From: Oerskovia merdavium
GTDB lineage: Bacteria; Actinomycetota; Actinomycetes; Actinomycetales; Cellulomonadaceae
Assembly (NCBI RefSeq): GCF_014836755.1
Contig: NZ_JACSQF010000008.1
Location: 1-34,750, forward strand
Direction: 5' to 3'
Length of the DNA: 34,750 nucleotides
Every line of letters begins with the position of its first letter. Position 1 is the first letter of the stretch. This document shows positions 1-7,387 of the stretch, piece after piece. The notes under the pieces were generated by a model. The model saw only the letters and a list, made by a program, of their open reading frames with translations. It searched no databases and had not been told where the DNA came from. The position numbers were made by a program, and so were the translations under genes.

Positions 1-152
1 CCCCCCCCCCCCCCCCCCCCCCCCCACTTCTCGACCGGCTTCTCGTGGGCCGCTCCCCGCTACGACGCCCCGGGTGCGCCCCGGCACGGCCCTGACGACT
101 CCCCCGACATTTCCCCTGGCACGCTCCCCCGCCGCACCGTGATGATGAGGGC
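1..152. other. Poly-C run (1-25) and upstream region without a gene
   Basis: Bases 1-25 are an uninterrupted run of C. The rest up to 152 is ordinary GC-rich intergenic sequence. I see no convincing gene here on the plus strand. An open frame on the minus strand is antisense to the acetyltransferase. GATGAT at 141-146 lies six bases before the ATG at 153 and may be the -10 of a leaderless promoter. The C run is most likely a contig-edge artefact rather than biology. Confidence 0.6.
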
Positions 153-1493
153 ATGACCGCCCCCTCCCCACGCCCCCTGCCCGCCGGCTACCGCTTCGCC
201 CCGCTCACCGAGGCCGACAAGCGCGCCCTCCTCGACGTGGACACGTGGGCTTTCCCGTCCGAGGTCGACCTCGACGAGCAGGTCGGGCTCCCGCTGCCCC
301 TGACCTGGTCGCGGACGTTCGGCGTGGTGAGCGAGCACCAGGACGCCGACGCCGTCCCGCTCGACGGCGCCGTCCCGACCGTGAGCGAGCTCGCGGCCAT
401 GCATTCCTCGTACCCGTTCTCCCAGTTCCCCGTGCCGGGCGGGACGCTGCCCGTGAGCGGCCTGACCTGGGTGGGCGTGCACCCGCAGCACCGGCGCCGG
501 GGCATCCTCAGCGCCATGATCGACCTCCACTTCGAGGAGGCCCGGGCCGCGGGCGAGCCCGTCTCGGCGCTCTTCGCTGCCGAGGCCCCGATCTACGGGC
601 GGTTCGGCTACGGACAGGCCGCGCAGGACCTGCGCCTGACCATCCCCCGGGGCGCAGCCCTGCGCGACGTCCCGGGCGCCGACGAGCACACGGTCCGCAT
701 CGAGAAGGCCGACCGCGCCCGGCACGGAGAGCTCGTCGACACCCTGCACCGCGCGGCCGGAGCCGACCCGGGCGGTCACGGCACGGGGATCAACCGGCCC
801 GGCTGGGTCACGCGCGAGACGCCCGAGCTGCAGGAGTCCTGGTGGTCGGACCCGGCCGTGTTCCGCCGTGGCCGCGAGTCCGAGCGCATCGTCGTGGTCG
901 AGCGCGACGGGGAGCCACGCGGCTACGCGACCTTCCGCCGCAAGCTCGCGTGGGAGACCACGGGTCCGCGCGGCACCGTCAGCACGGGTGAGGTCGTCGC
1001 GCTCGACGCGGCTGCCGCCCGAGCACTGTGGGGCGTCCTGACGGACCTCGATCTCACGAGCGAGATCGAGCCGTTCATGATCCCGGTCGACGACGCCATC
1101 ACCCACCTCCTGGTCAACCCGCGGGCAGCCGCGGGGCGGGTGGCCGACAACCTGTGGGTCCGTGTGCTCGACGTCCCCGTGGCCCTCGCCGGACGGCAGT
1201 ACGCGGGGGACGTCGACGTCGTCCTGCACGTGAGCGACGAGCGGGTCCCGGACAACGCGGGCCACTGGCGACTGCGCGCCACGGCGTTCGGCGAGGCGAC
1301 GTGCGAGCGCACCGACGACCCCGCCGACGTGTCGCTCGACGTGCGCGAGCTGGGCTCGGCGTTCCTGGGCGGTGTCTCGCTCGTCTCGCTCGCGACAGCC
1401 GGGCTCGTCACCGAGCACCGGCCCGGTGCCCTGGCAGCAGCGAGCGCAGCGTTCGGGTGGCCCGTGGCGCCCGTGTCGAGCTGGGTGTTCTGA
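153..1493 (+). CDS. Eis-like GNAT N-acetyltransferase
   Basis: This 446-residue protein matches the Eis class of multi-domain GNAT acetyltransferases, which transfer acetyl from acetyl-CoA to amines such as aminoglycosides or lysines. The acetyl-CoA pyrophosphate loop is visible as GVHPQHRRRGILSAM (residues 108-122). APIYGRFGYG (residues 145-154) places Tyr148 where mycobacterial Eis has its general acid Tyr126. The protein ends in SSWVF, so the terminal Phe carboxylate that acts as general base in Eis is kept. A C-terminal sterol-carrier-like domain is expected from the family. The ATG at 153 follows GATGAT plus six bases, a probable leaderless start. The gene stands alone and converges on nei2. 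The natural substrate cannot be read from the sequence, and aminoglycoside resistance should not be assumed. Confidence 0.88.
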   Translation: MTAPSPRPLPAGYRFAPLTEADKRALLDVDTWAFPSEVDLDEQVGLPLPLTWSRTFGVVSEHQDADAVPLDGAVPTVSELAAMHSSYPFSQFPVPGGTLPVSGLTWVGVHPQHRRRGILSAMIDLHFEEARAAGEPVSALFAAEAPIYGRFGYGQAAQDLRLTIPRGAALRDVPGADEHTVRIEKADRARHGELVDTLHRAAGADPGGHGTGINRPGWVTRETPELQESWWSDPAVFRRGRESERIVVVERDGEPRGYATFRRKLAWETTGPRGTVSTGEVVALDAAAARALWGVLTDLDLTSEIEPFMIPVDDAITHLLVNPRAAAGRVADNLWVRVLDVPVALAGRQYAGDVDVVLHVSDERVPDNAGHWRLRATAFGEATCERTDDPADVSLDVRELGSAFLGGVSLVSLATAGLVTEHRPGALAAASAAFGWPVAPVSSWVF

Positions 1494-1503
1494 CCGCGAC
1501 CCG

Positions 1504-1566
1504 CGTCGAGTGCGTGATTCGGCTGCGACTCACCGGGCGTGTCGCAGCACGATCATGCACTCGACG
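1504..1566. terminator. Long hairpin between convergent genes
   Basis: Bases 1504-1529 pair with 1541-1566 in a 26-position stem with two mismatches and two G-U pairs. The inner eight base pairs (GCTGCGAC with GTCGCAGC) and the outer ten are perfect, and the loop has 11 bases. It lies 10 bases after the acetyltransferase stop and 22 bases beyond the nei2 stop, so it probably serves both strands. There is no strong T-tract. Confidence 0.75.
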
Positions 1567-1587
1567 GCCGGTCGGCCTCGTCCTCCG

Positions 1588-2625
1588 TCACCGCTGGCAC
1601 GTCGGGCACCAGTAGAGCTTGCGCGCCGCGAGCTCCTTCATGAGCACGGGCGTCCCGCACACGCGGCACGGCAGGCCGTCGCGGTGGTAGACGTAGAACG
1701 CCTGGTCAGCGGGCACCGAGCCCGCCGAGCCGTCGGTGTTCTGCCGCACCGTCCCGGTGCGTACGGGCGCTCCCGGGTGCGCGCCGTCGTCGGGCAGGCG
1801 GTCCTGCGGGCGCGTGGTGACGATCGCGCCCGTCGCCGCGCCGTCGCGCATGAGGACGACCAGGTCGTCCCAGACACCCCGCAGCGTCTCCGCGGGCACG
1901 TCCCTGCCCGCCGTGAGCGGGTCCAGGCCCGCACGGAAGAGCACCTCGGCGCGGTAGATGTTGCCCACCCCGGCGATGACGTCCTGGTTCATGAGGAGCT
2001 GCCCGACGCTCGTGCGCGAGCGGCGCACGGCCGCCACGAAGCGGTCGGGGCCGCCGGCCGGAGCGGGGTCGTCGCGGATCGGGTCCGGCCCCAGGCGCGC
2101 CTCGACCGCGCGCACCTCGTCCGCGGACACCACCTCGCACGCCGTGGGTCCGGTCAGGTCCGCGACCGCGTGGGCCCCGACCAGCCGCACGCGCACGGCC
2201 CCGCGCGGCGCAGGAGGCGTCCACGCTTCCTCGCCCTGCGGGGCGAGGGGCTCGAGGGGCCCGGCGGGGATCGAGTCGCGCTCGCCGATGCGCTTGCGGG
2301 GCGCACCGATCGCGTGCACGACGGCGGAGCTCCCGTCGCCCGCGAACGTCCAGGCCCCGTAGAGCCCCAGGTGGACGCGGAGCCAGCGCAGGTCGTCGTC
2401 GGGCGGGACGCTGGGCGCACCGCCCGGCTCCGGGCGCGCCGAAGCGTCGGCGAAGCCCAGGAAGAGCTGCTTGCCCCAGGCCCGCGAGGCGACCAGGCGG
2501 GACCCGTCGAGCAGCGCGGCCCCGGCCGTGAAACGCCCCTGCGGGCTCGAGACGGCCAGGACCTGCCCCGCGAAGAGCTCGGCGAACGTCCGCGCGAGGC
2601 GGTGGACGGTGTGCCCCTCAGGCAC
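1588..2625 (-). CDS. nei2: Fpg/Nei-family DNA glycosylase (Nei2, endonuclease VIII-like)
   Basis: Base-excision repair glycosylase/AP lyase of 345 residues. It begins MPEGHTVHRLA, so after removal of Met the catalytic N-terminal Pro and the following Glu are exposed, as the family requires. The helix-two-turn-helix region is seen in NQDVIAGVGNIYRAEVLF. The C-terminal zinc finger has Cys320, Cys323, Cys340 and Cys343. The MPEGHTVH start is typical of Nei rather than Fpg, which begins MPELPEVE, and fits the actinobacterial Nei2 group that removes oxidised pyrimidines. The start is GTG. It lies 45 bp downstream of rpiB on the same strand, so the two are probably co-transcribed. The exact lesion preference is inferred from the family. 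Confidence 0.92.
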   Translation of the reverse strand: MPEGHTVHRLARTFAELFAGQVLAVSSPQGRFTAGAALLDGSRLVASRAWGKQLFLGFADASARPEPGGAPSVPPDDDLRWLRVHLGLYGAWTFAGDGSSAVVHAIGAPRKRIGERDSIPAGPLEPLAPQGEEAWTPPAPRGAVRVRLVGAHAVADLTGPTACEVVSADEVRAVEARLGPDPIRDDPAPAGGPDRFVAAVRRSRTSVGQLLMNQDVIAGVGNIYRAEVLFRAGLDPLTAGRDVPAETLRGVWDDLVVLMRDGAATGAIVTTRPQDRLPDDGAHPGAPVRTGTVRQNTDGSAGSVPADQAFYVYHRDGLPCRVCGTPVLMKELAARKLYWCPTCQR

Positions 2626-2670
2626 GGGGCACCCCGCCGACCCGCACGCGGAGCGTGGTCAGGCCCGACC

Positions 2671-3129
2671 TCACGCCTGGTGGCGCGAGGCCTCGTACGC
2701 GGCCAGCTGGTCGATGCGACGCTGGTGGCGTGCGTCGCCGCTGAACGGCTCGGCGAGGAACGCGTCGATGAACGACGTGGCCTCCTCGACCGTGTGCTGA
2801 CGCCCGCCGACCGAGATGACGTTGGCGTCGTTGTGCTGGCGGGCCAGCTTCGCGGTGTCGAGGTTCCAGGCCAGGGCGGCGCGCACGCCGTCGACCTTGT
2901 TGGCGGCGATCTGCTCGCCGTTGCCCGAGCCGCCGATCACGACGCCGAGGCTCCCGGGCTCCGCGACGACGGCCTCGCCGGCCGCGATGCAGAACGACGG
3001 GTAGTCGTCGAGGGCGTCGTACTCGTGGGCGCCGTGGTCCACGACGTCGTGGCCCGAGCTCTTGAGGTGCGTGACGAGGTGAGCCTTGAGCTCGTACCCC
3101 GCGTGGTCCGCTGCAATGTGAACGCGCAT
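2671..3129 (-). CDS. rpiB: Ribose-5-phosphate isomerase B
   Basis: This 152-residue enzyme interconverts ribose 5-phosphate and ribulose 5-phosphate in the pentose phosphate pathway. MRVHIAADHAG opens the fold and GGSGNGEQIAANK (residues 66-78) is the active-site loop. Glu72 stands where the E. coli enzyme has a catalytic Cys, as in the mycobacterial subgroup that uses Glu as base. GGRQHT (108-113) and RHQRRID (134-140) are also conserved. The frame stays open upstream to 3177, but the family start MRVHIAADH and the GATGAT hexamer seven bases before it (plus-strand 3137-3142) favour the ATG at 3129. It is divergent from the M13 peptidase and probably forms an operon with nei2. Confidence 0.93.
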   Translation of the reverse strand: MRVHIAADHAGYELKAHLVTHLKSSGHDVVDHGAHEYDALDDYPSFCIAAGEAVVAEPGSLGVVIGGSGNGEQIAANKVDGVRAALAWNLDTAKLARQHNDANVISVGGRQHTVEEATSFIDAFLAEPFSGDARHQRRIDQLAAYEASRHQA

Positions 3130-3189
3130 GGCCCCCATCATCCCCGATCCTGCCCCCGGATGCGTTCGCGCTCGCATAACCTGAGACGC
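3130..3189. promoter_or_regulatory. Compact divergent promoter region, rpiB / M13 peptidase
   Basis: Only 60 bp separate the two divergent ATG codons. On the plus strand TAACCT (3177-3182) ends seven bases before the peptidase ATG. On the minus strand GATGAT (3137-3142) ends seven bases before the rpiB ATG. If both are -10 boxes, the -35 regions overlap in the middle. I see no good TTGACA match. The promoter assignment is inference from spacing. Confidence 0.4.
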
Positions 3190-5235
3190 ATGACACAGAC
3201 CTCACCACACGTCGAGGGCCAGACGGCGGGCACCACCGGCACCCCGACCTCCGGTATCGACCTGTCCGCGATCGACCCGGCCGTCCGTCCGCAGGACGAC
3301 CTGTACCGGCACGTCAACGGCAGGTGGATCGAGTCCCACGAGATCCCCGCCGACCGCTCGATGGACGGCTCGTTCCGCGCGCTGCACGACCAGGCCGAGG
3401 AGCACGTCCGCGAGATCATCAAGGACGCCGCGGCCGCGGTCGAGGCCGGTGACGCCACGGGCGTCCAGGCCCAGATCGGCGCGCTCTTCGCGAGCTTCAT
3501 GGACACCGGCACGATCGAGGCGCGCGGCGTCACCCCGCTCGCCCCGGACCTCGCCCTGCTCGCGGCTGCGACGACCCAGGCCGAGCTGACGGGCGCGCTC
3601 GGCGCGCTCCAGCGCACGGGCGGTGCCGGCGCGTTCGGGTTCTGGGTCGACAACGACGCCAAGGACCCCGAGAAGTACGTCGCATATCTCTACCAGGGCG
3701 GCCTGGGTCTGCCCGACGAGGCGTACTACCGCGAGGACCAGTACGCGGACGTGCGTGCCAAGTACGTCCCCCACGTCGCACGCATGCTGACCCTCGCGGG
3801 CGTCACGGTGGACACGTGGGGCGCGTCCCCCGAGGAGGCCGCCGAGCGCGTGCTCGCGCTCGAGACCCAGCTCGCGGCCCACCACTGGGACGTGGTGCGC
3901 GACCGCGACGCCGACCTCACCTACAACCCCATGACGCTGGGCGCGCTCGCCGAGTCCGCGCCGGGCTTCGACTGGCACGCGTGGGTCCTGGCCCTGGGTG
4001 CGCCCGAGGGGTCGCTCGACCACCTCGTGGTCCGCGAGCCGGGCTTCGCGACCGGGTTCGCCGAGCTGTGGCAGTCGGTGCCGCTCGAGGACTGGAAGCT
4101 GTGGGCCGTCTACCACCTGGTCTCGGCGCGCGCGCCCTACCTCACGGACGAGCTGGTCGAGGCGAACTTCGACTTCTACGGCCGCACGCTCTCGGGGGCG
4201 CAGGAGGTCCGCGAGCGCTGGAAGCGCGGCGTCTCGCTCGTCGAGGGCGCGCTGGGCGAGGCCGTGGGCGCGGTGTACGTCGAGAGGCACTTCCCGCCGG
4301 CCCACAAGGCCCGCATGGAGGAGCTCGTCGCCTACCTCGTCGCGGCGTACCGCGAGTCGATCCTGGGGCTCGACTGGATGACCGAGGAGACCAAGGTCAA
4401 GGCGCTCGCGAAGCTCGAGGCCTTCACGCCCAAGATCGGGTACCCCGTCAAGTGGCGCGACTACTCGGCCCTCGTGGTCGAGGCCGACGACCTGGTGGGC
4501 AACGTCCGCCGGTCCAACGCGTTCGACCAGGACCGCGAGCTGGGCAAGATCGGCAAGCCGCTCGACCGCGACGAGTGGTTCATGACGCCCCAGACGGTCA
4601 ACGCGTACTACAACCCTGGCATGAACGAGATCGTGTTCCCGGCCGCGATCCTCCAGCCGCCGTTCTTCGACCCCGAGGCCGAGGACGCGGTCAACTACGG
4701 CGGGATCGGGGCCGTGATCGGCCACGAGATCGGCCACGGGTTCGACGACCAGGGGTCCAAGTACGACGGCGACGGCCGCCTCGAGGACTGGTGGACGCCC
4801 GAGGACCGGGCCGAGTTCGAGATCCGCACCAAGGCGCTCATCGCGCAGTACGACGAGTTCCGCCCGGTCCAGCTGCCCGCTGACGGCCCGCACGTCAACG
4901 GCGCGCTGACGATCGGCGAGAACATCGGCGACCTGGGCGGGCTGTCGATCGCGCTCAAGGCCTACCGCATCGCGCTGGGGCGCCCGTTGTCCGAGGCCCC
5001 GGTGATCGACGGCCTCACGGGCATCGAGCGCGTGTTCCTCGGCTGGGCCCAGGTGTGGCAGTCGAAGGGCCGGGACGAGGAGGTCGTGCGTCGTCTCGCG
5101 ACGGACCCGCACTCCCCCAACGAGTTCCGCTGCAACGGCGTGGTGCGCAACCTGGACGAGTTCTACGAGGCGTACGGCGTGACGGAGTCCGACGCGCTGT
5201 ACCTCGCCCCGGAGGAGCGCGTCCGCATCTGGTGA
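3190..5235 (+). CDS. M13 (neprilysin/PepO-family) zinc metallopeptidase
   Basis: Zinc endopeptidase of 681 residues with the full M13 layout. The N-terminal peptidase domain starts near PQDDLYRHVNGRWI. Zinc is bound by HEIGH at residues 512-516 (His512, Glu513, His516) and by Glu577 of ENIGDLGG, with Asp581 completing the ExxxD motif. The C-terminal CNGVVRNLDEFYEAY and the final IW match the family ending. No signal peptide or N-terminal membrane anchor is visible, so it is probably a cytosolic oligopeptidase like many bacterial PepO enzymes. The frame is open far upstream, but homology begins just after the ATG at 3190 and TAACCT ends seven bases before it. It is a single gene ending at a strong hairpin. 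Confidence 0.93.
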   Translation: MTQTSPHVEGQTAGTTGTPTSGIDLSAIDPAVRPQDDLYRHVNGRWIESHEIPADRSMDGSFRALHDQAEEHVREIIKDAAAAVEAGDATGVQAQIGALFASFMDTGTIEARGVTPLAPDLALLAAATTQAELTGALGALQRTGGAGAFGFWVDNDAKDPEKYVAYLYQGGLGLPDEAYYREDQYADVRAKYVPHVARMLTLAGVTVDTWGASPEEAAERVLALETQLAAHHWDVVRDRDADLTYNPMTLGALAESAPGFDWHAWVLALGAPEGSLDHLVVREPGFATGFAELWQSVPLEDWKLWAVYHLVSARAPYLTDELVEANFDFYGRTLSGAQEVRERWKRGVSLVEGALGEAVGAVYVERHFPPAHKARMEELVAYLVAAYRESILGLDWMTEETKVKALAKLEAFTPKIGYPVKWRDYSALVVEADDLVGNVRRSNAFDQDRELGKIGKPLDRDEWFMTPQTVNAYYNPGMNEIVFPAAILQPPFFDPEAEDAVNYGGIGAVIGHEIGHGFDDQGSKYDGDGRLEDWWTPEDRAEFEIRTKALIAQYDEFRPVQLPADGPHVNGALTIGENIGDLGGLSIALKAYRIALGRPLSEAPVIDGLTGIERVFLGWAQVWQSKGRDEEVVRRLATDPHSPNEFRCNGVVRNLDEFYEAYGVTESDALYLAPEERVRIW

Positions 5236-5241
5236 CGGGCC

Positions 5242-5290
5242 CGGACGCCCGCTGCTCCGGTCCCCGTGGGGGCGGAGCAGCGGGCGTCCG
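5242..5290. terminator. 18-bp perfect hairpin after the M13 peptidase
   Basis: Bases 5242-5259 pair without mismatch with 5273-5290, leaving a 13-base loop. It begins seven bases after the peptidase stop. No T-tract follows, as is common for high-GC actinobacterial terminators. It may also work from the opposite strand. Confidence 0.8.
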
Positions 5291-5344
5291 CGGTCGCGCG
5301 CCAGGTGATCGGTCGGGCAGACGGACGCGCCCGACGGCGCCGCT

Positions 5345-5371
5345 CGCCCGGGTGCGTCACGCACCCGGGCG
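5345..5371 (-). terminator. 12-bp hairpin after the repeat-rich membrane protein gene
   Basis: CGCCCGGGTGCG (5345-5356) pairs perfectly with CGCACCCGGGCG (5360-5371) around a three-base loop. It lies eight bases beyond the stop codon of the minus-strand gene at 5380. Together with 5242-5290 it forms a double barrier between convergent genes. Confidence 0.7.
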
Positions 5372-5379
5372 GTGCGACG

Positions 5380-6654
5380 TCAGAAGGACGAGAGCCCGGC
5401 CTTGGCCACGTTGAACCCCTTGCCGGTCTCGCTGTCCGTGCAGCGCATCCCGGTCTTGGAGCTCGTGCACGTGTAGGTCCCGACCGTCTTGGTCTGGTCG
5501 TACTCGAGCACGGCCACGTCACCGCCTGCCTTCTGCGGCTGGTCCGCGGCCGGGACGCACGGGATGTCGACACCGTCCGCGGTGAGGGTCACGAGGTAGC
5601 CCGTGGTGCCCTTGCACCCCTCGACGGGCGCGGGCTGCGAGGCGAGCTCCGCGATGCCGCACGAGATGCCCAGGTCACCGATCGTGCAGGTGATGTTCTT
5701 GCTGGGCGTCGTGACGGTCTCGCCCGCGATCGCGACCGGGGCGTCCTCCGCCTCGGCGGGCGCGTCGGGAGTCGCCGCCGGGGCCTCCGCGACCGTGCCC
5801 TGACCGTCGGGCGACTCCGCGTCCTTGCCGCCGCCCGCGAGGCTGATCGCGAAGGCGATGACGATCGCGACGAGGATGACGTCGACGACGATGAACGCGA
5901 TCCAGCCCGGGCTGAGCCGGCGGCCGCCGCCGGACCCGCTGCCCGTCGCCGGGCCGCTCGGCCGCACCGGGGGCTGCGCGCCCCCACCCGTCTGCGCCTG
6001 CTCGGCGTACGCGGGCTGGTAGGGCTGCGCGGCCGGCTGTGGTGCGTAGACCGGCTGCTGGGGAGCGGCCTGCGGCGGATAGGTGGCCTGGCCCTGGTAG
6101 ACGGGCTGCTGGGCAGCCGCCTGCTGGGCGGCCTGGCCCGAGCCCGGCGCGAACGCGGGCGGCGGCGGCTGGTACGCAGGCTGCTGCTCGTGGACGGGCT
6201 GAGCCACGGGAGCGGCGGGCTGGGCCGGCTGGTAGGCCGTGGCCTGCTGGTCCTGACCGTAGCCCGGCTGGGCCGGCGGCTGCTGGTAGGCCGGCGGCTG
6301 GTACGCGGGCTGGGCCGGCTGGTAGGCCGTCGCCTGCTGGTCCTGACCGTAGCCCGGCTGAGCCGGCTGGTAGGCCGTGGCCTGCTGGTCCTGACCGTAG
6401 CCCGGCTGGGCCGGCGGCTGCTGATAGGCCGGTCGCTGCTGCGCCGGAGGCACGGGCGCCTGGTACGCGGTCGCCTGGCCGTCGCCGTACGACGGTTGCG
6501 CGGGCTGGACCGGCTGGTAGGCCGTCGCCTGCTGGTCGGGCGAAGGAGGGGTCGGGTACGTCGCGGGCTGCTGCGCCCCCGGCTGGAAGGCCGGCGGCCG
6601 CTGGGCAGGCTCGGAGTGCGGGGGCGGCGGAGGCACGGGGGCGTTGCCGGACAT
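5380..6654 (-). CDS. Single-pass membrane protein: Pro/Gln/Tyr/Ala-rich repeat tail plus Cys-rich outer domain (DUF6636-like)
   Basis: This 424-residue protein has three parts. Residues 1-245 are low complexity, rich in Pro, Gln, Ala and Tyr, with three copies of PGYGQDQQATAYQPAQ (84-99, 100-115, 130-145) and further QATAYQ blocks. GWIAFIVVDVILVAIVIAF begins near residue 250 and forms one membrane helix, preceded by GGGRRLSP. After a Pro/Ala/Glu-rich linker, residues 310-424 carry six cysteines (about 323, 332, 347, 366, 396, 405). The ending TCTSSKTGMRCTDSETGKGF resembles the DUF6636-type domain, a link made from memory. Arginines before the helix suggest the repeat tail is cytoplasmic and the Cys domain outside. 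The ATG at 6654 has GAGGAG upstream; a GTG one codon earlier is possible. Function unknown. Confidence 0.75.
   Translation of the reverse strand: MSGNAPVPPPPPHSEPAQRPPAFQPGAQQPATYPTPPSPDQQATAYQPVQPAQPSYGDGQATAYQAPVPPAQQRPAYQQPPAQPGYGQDQQATAYQPAQPGYGQDQQATAYQPAQPAYQPPAYQQPPAQPGYGQDQQATAYQPAQPAAPVAQPVHEQQPAYQPPPPAFAPGSGQAAQQAAAQQPVYQGQATYPPQAAPQQPVYAPQPAAQPYQPAYAEQAQTGGGAQPPVRPSGPATGSGSGGGRRLSPGWIAFIVVDVILVAIVIAFAISLAGGGKDAESPDGQGTVAEAPAATPDAPAEAEDAPVAIAGETVTTPSKNITCTIGDLGISCGIAELASQPAPVEGCKGTTGYLVTLTADGVDIPCVPAADQPQKAGGDVAVLEYDQTKTVGTYTCTSSKTGMRCTDSETGKGFNVAKAGLSSF
6220..6405 (-). repeat. In-frame 48-bp tandem repeats in the P/Q/Y-rich tail
   Basis: Three near-identical 48-bp units encode PGYGQDQQATAYQPAQ. 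Two are directly adjacent and the third follows a 42-bp spacer. The repeats keep frame and read without stop codons. A partial fourth relative (QATAYQ context) lies further toward the N-terminus. Copy number may vary between strains and is easily mis-assembled from short reads. Confidence 0.85.
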
Positions 6655-6778
6655 CACAGCTCCTCAGAGGACGGGACCCCGCAGTTTCGGGGCAGAAGTA
6701 CGCAGCATGGCACGACGATCCTGCGTCGGTCGAACCGCGACCCTGTCCGATGAGTCCGCTATGCACCCCGTGCGAGGT

Positions 6779-6796
6779 CGGTGCCCCGAGGCACCG
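6779..6796 (-). terminator. Small hairpin after the PNPOx-like gene
   Basis: CGGTGCC (6779-6785) pairs with GGCACCG (6790-6796) around CCGA. It lies 17 bases beyond the minus-strand stop at 6814. The stem is short, so this is a moderate call. The interval 6655-6813 otherwise holds the leader of the repeat-protein gene and no ORF I would support. Confidence 0.4.
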
Positions 6797-6813
6797 GCTC
6801 CCTCGAGACCAGG

Positions 6814-7284
6814 TCAGCGCGCCCGCTCGTCGACCTGCACTCCCGCTCCCGGGCGCCAGGTCTCGGTCCGGACCTCCTCACCGTCCACGGTCGTCAGCAC
6901 GACGCGCGACAGGTCGATCCAGAAGAGCCGGAACGGCTCGCCCGGCTCCGCCGTCCCCGCGGGTCCGAACCGGCGCGCGTCGTCGGCCGAGGAACCACGG
7001 GCGGTCCCGTCGATCTTCACGTCCCCGCTGGTCATCGTGCCGTCGCCCGGGTTCGAGTGCAGCACGAACCGCGGGTCGAGGCGCAGGTCCATCGACTTGC
7101 CCGAGCGCGACGACGAACCGATCCACGCCTCGTCGCGGGCGAAACCGACCTCGGTGCCGCTGACGCGCGGCGACCCGGTGAGCGTCCGGGTCGCGAGGAC
7201 GTGCTGCGCGGTCGCCTCGAAACGGGCGCGCACCCGCCGGGCAAGATCGGGGGCGTCGTCGACGAACTGCTTCCAGGAGGCCAT
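6814..7284 (-). CDS. Pyridoxamine 5'-phosphate oxidase-like split-barrel flavoprotein
   Basis: This 156-residue protein fits the FMN-binding split-barrel group related to pyridoxamine phosphate oxidases. The signature is in the first half: ATAQHVLATRTLTGSPRVSGTEV (split around residues 24-46), then DEAWIGSSSRSGKSMDL and DPRFVLHSNP, the usual pattern of small actinobacterial PNPOx-like proteins. These often bind FMN or F420, and which one cannot be read here. It lacks the extra elements of a true PdxH, so vitamin B6 synthesis should not be assumed. The ATG at 7284 follows AAGGAT plus six bases, which can be read either as a leaderless -10 or as a weak Shine-Dalgarno (GGAAGGA). It is 103 bp downstream of the Rv2466c-like gene on the same strand. 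Confidence 0.82.
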   Translation of the reverse strand: MASWKQFVDDAPDLARRVRARFEATAQHVLATRTLTGSPRVSGTEVGFARDEAWIGSSSRSGKSMDLRLDPRFVLHSNPGDGTMTSGDVKIDGTARGSSADDARRFGPAGTAEPGEPFRLFWIDLSRVVLTTVDGEEVRTETWRPGAGVQVDERAR

Positions 7285-7338
7285 GCCGCGATCCTTCCAC
7301 GTCGGCAGTCGACCGCCGGGCCGGTCCAGGACGACGCC

Positions 7339-7387
7339 GGCGCGCCTCCGGCCGGGCCGGGGACGCGCCGTCGGGCGTGCGTGCCCG
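7339..7387 (-). terminator. Possible hairpins between the Rv2466c-like gene and the PNPOx-like gene
   Basis: CGGGC (7372-7376) pairs with GCCCG (7383-7387) directly after the stop of the upstream gene. Next, GGCGCG (7339-7344) pairs with CGCGCC (7364-7369). Both stems are short and there is no T-tract. They may end transcription, so the two genes need not be one operon. Confidence 0.3.

Noticed and set aside
1372-3189. Upstream extension of the M13 peptidase to 1372
   Set aside because: It would overlap nei2 and rpiB on the other strand and has no relation to peptidases. The ATG at 3190 fits family length.
3202-5364. Long minus-strand open frame opposite the M13 peptidase
   Set aside because: Same antisense artefact; composition is Arg/Val/Asp/Leu-rich without motifs, and it runs through two terminator hairpins.
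6220-6405. CRISPR-like repeat array
   Set aside because: The units are 48-bp in-frame coding repeats with no unique spacers of even length, and they encode PGYGQDQQATAYQPAQ.
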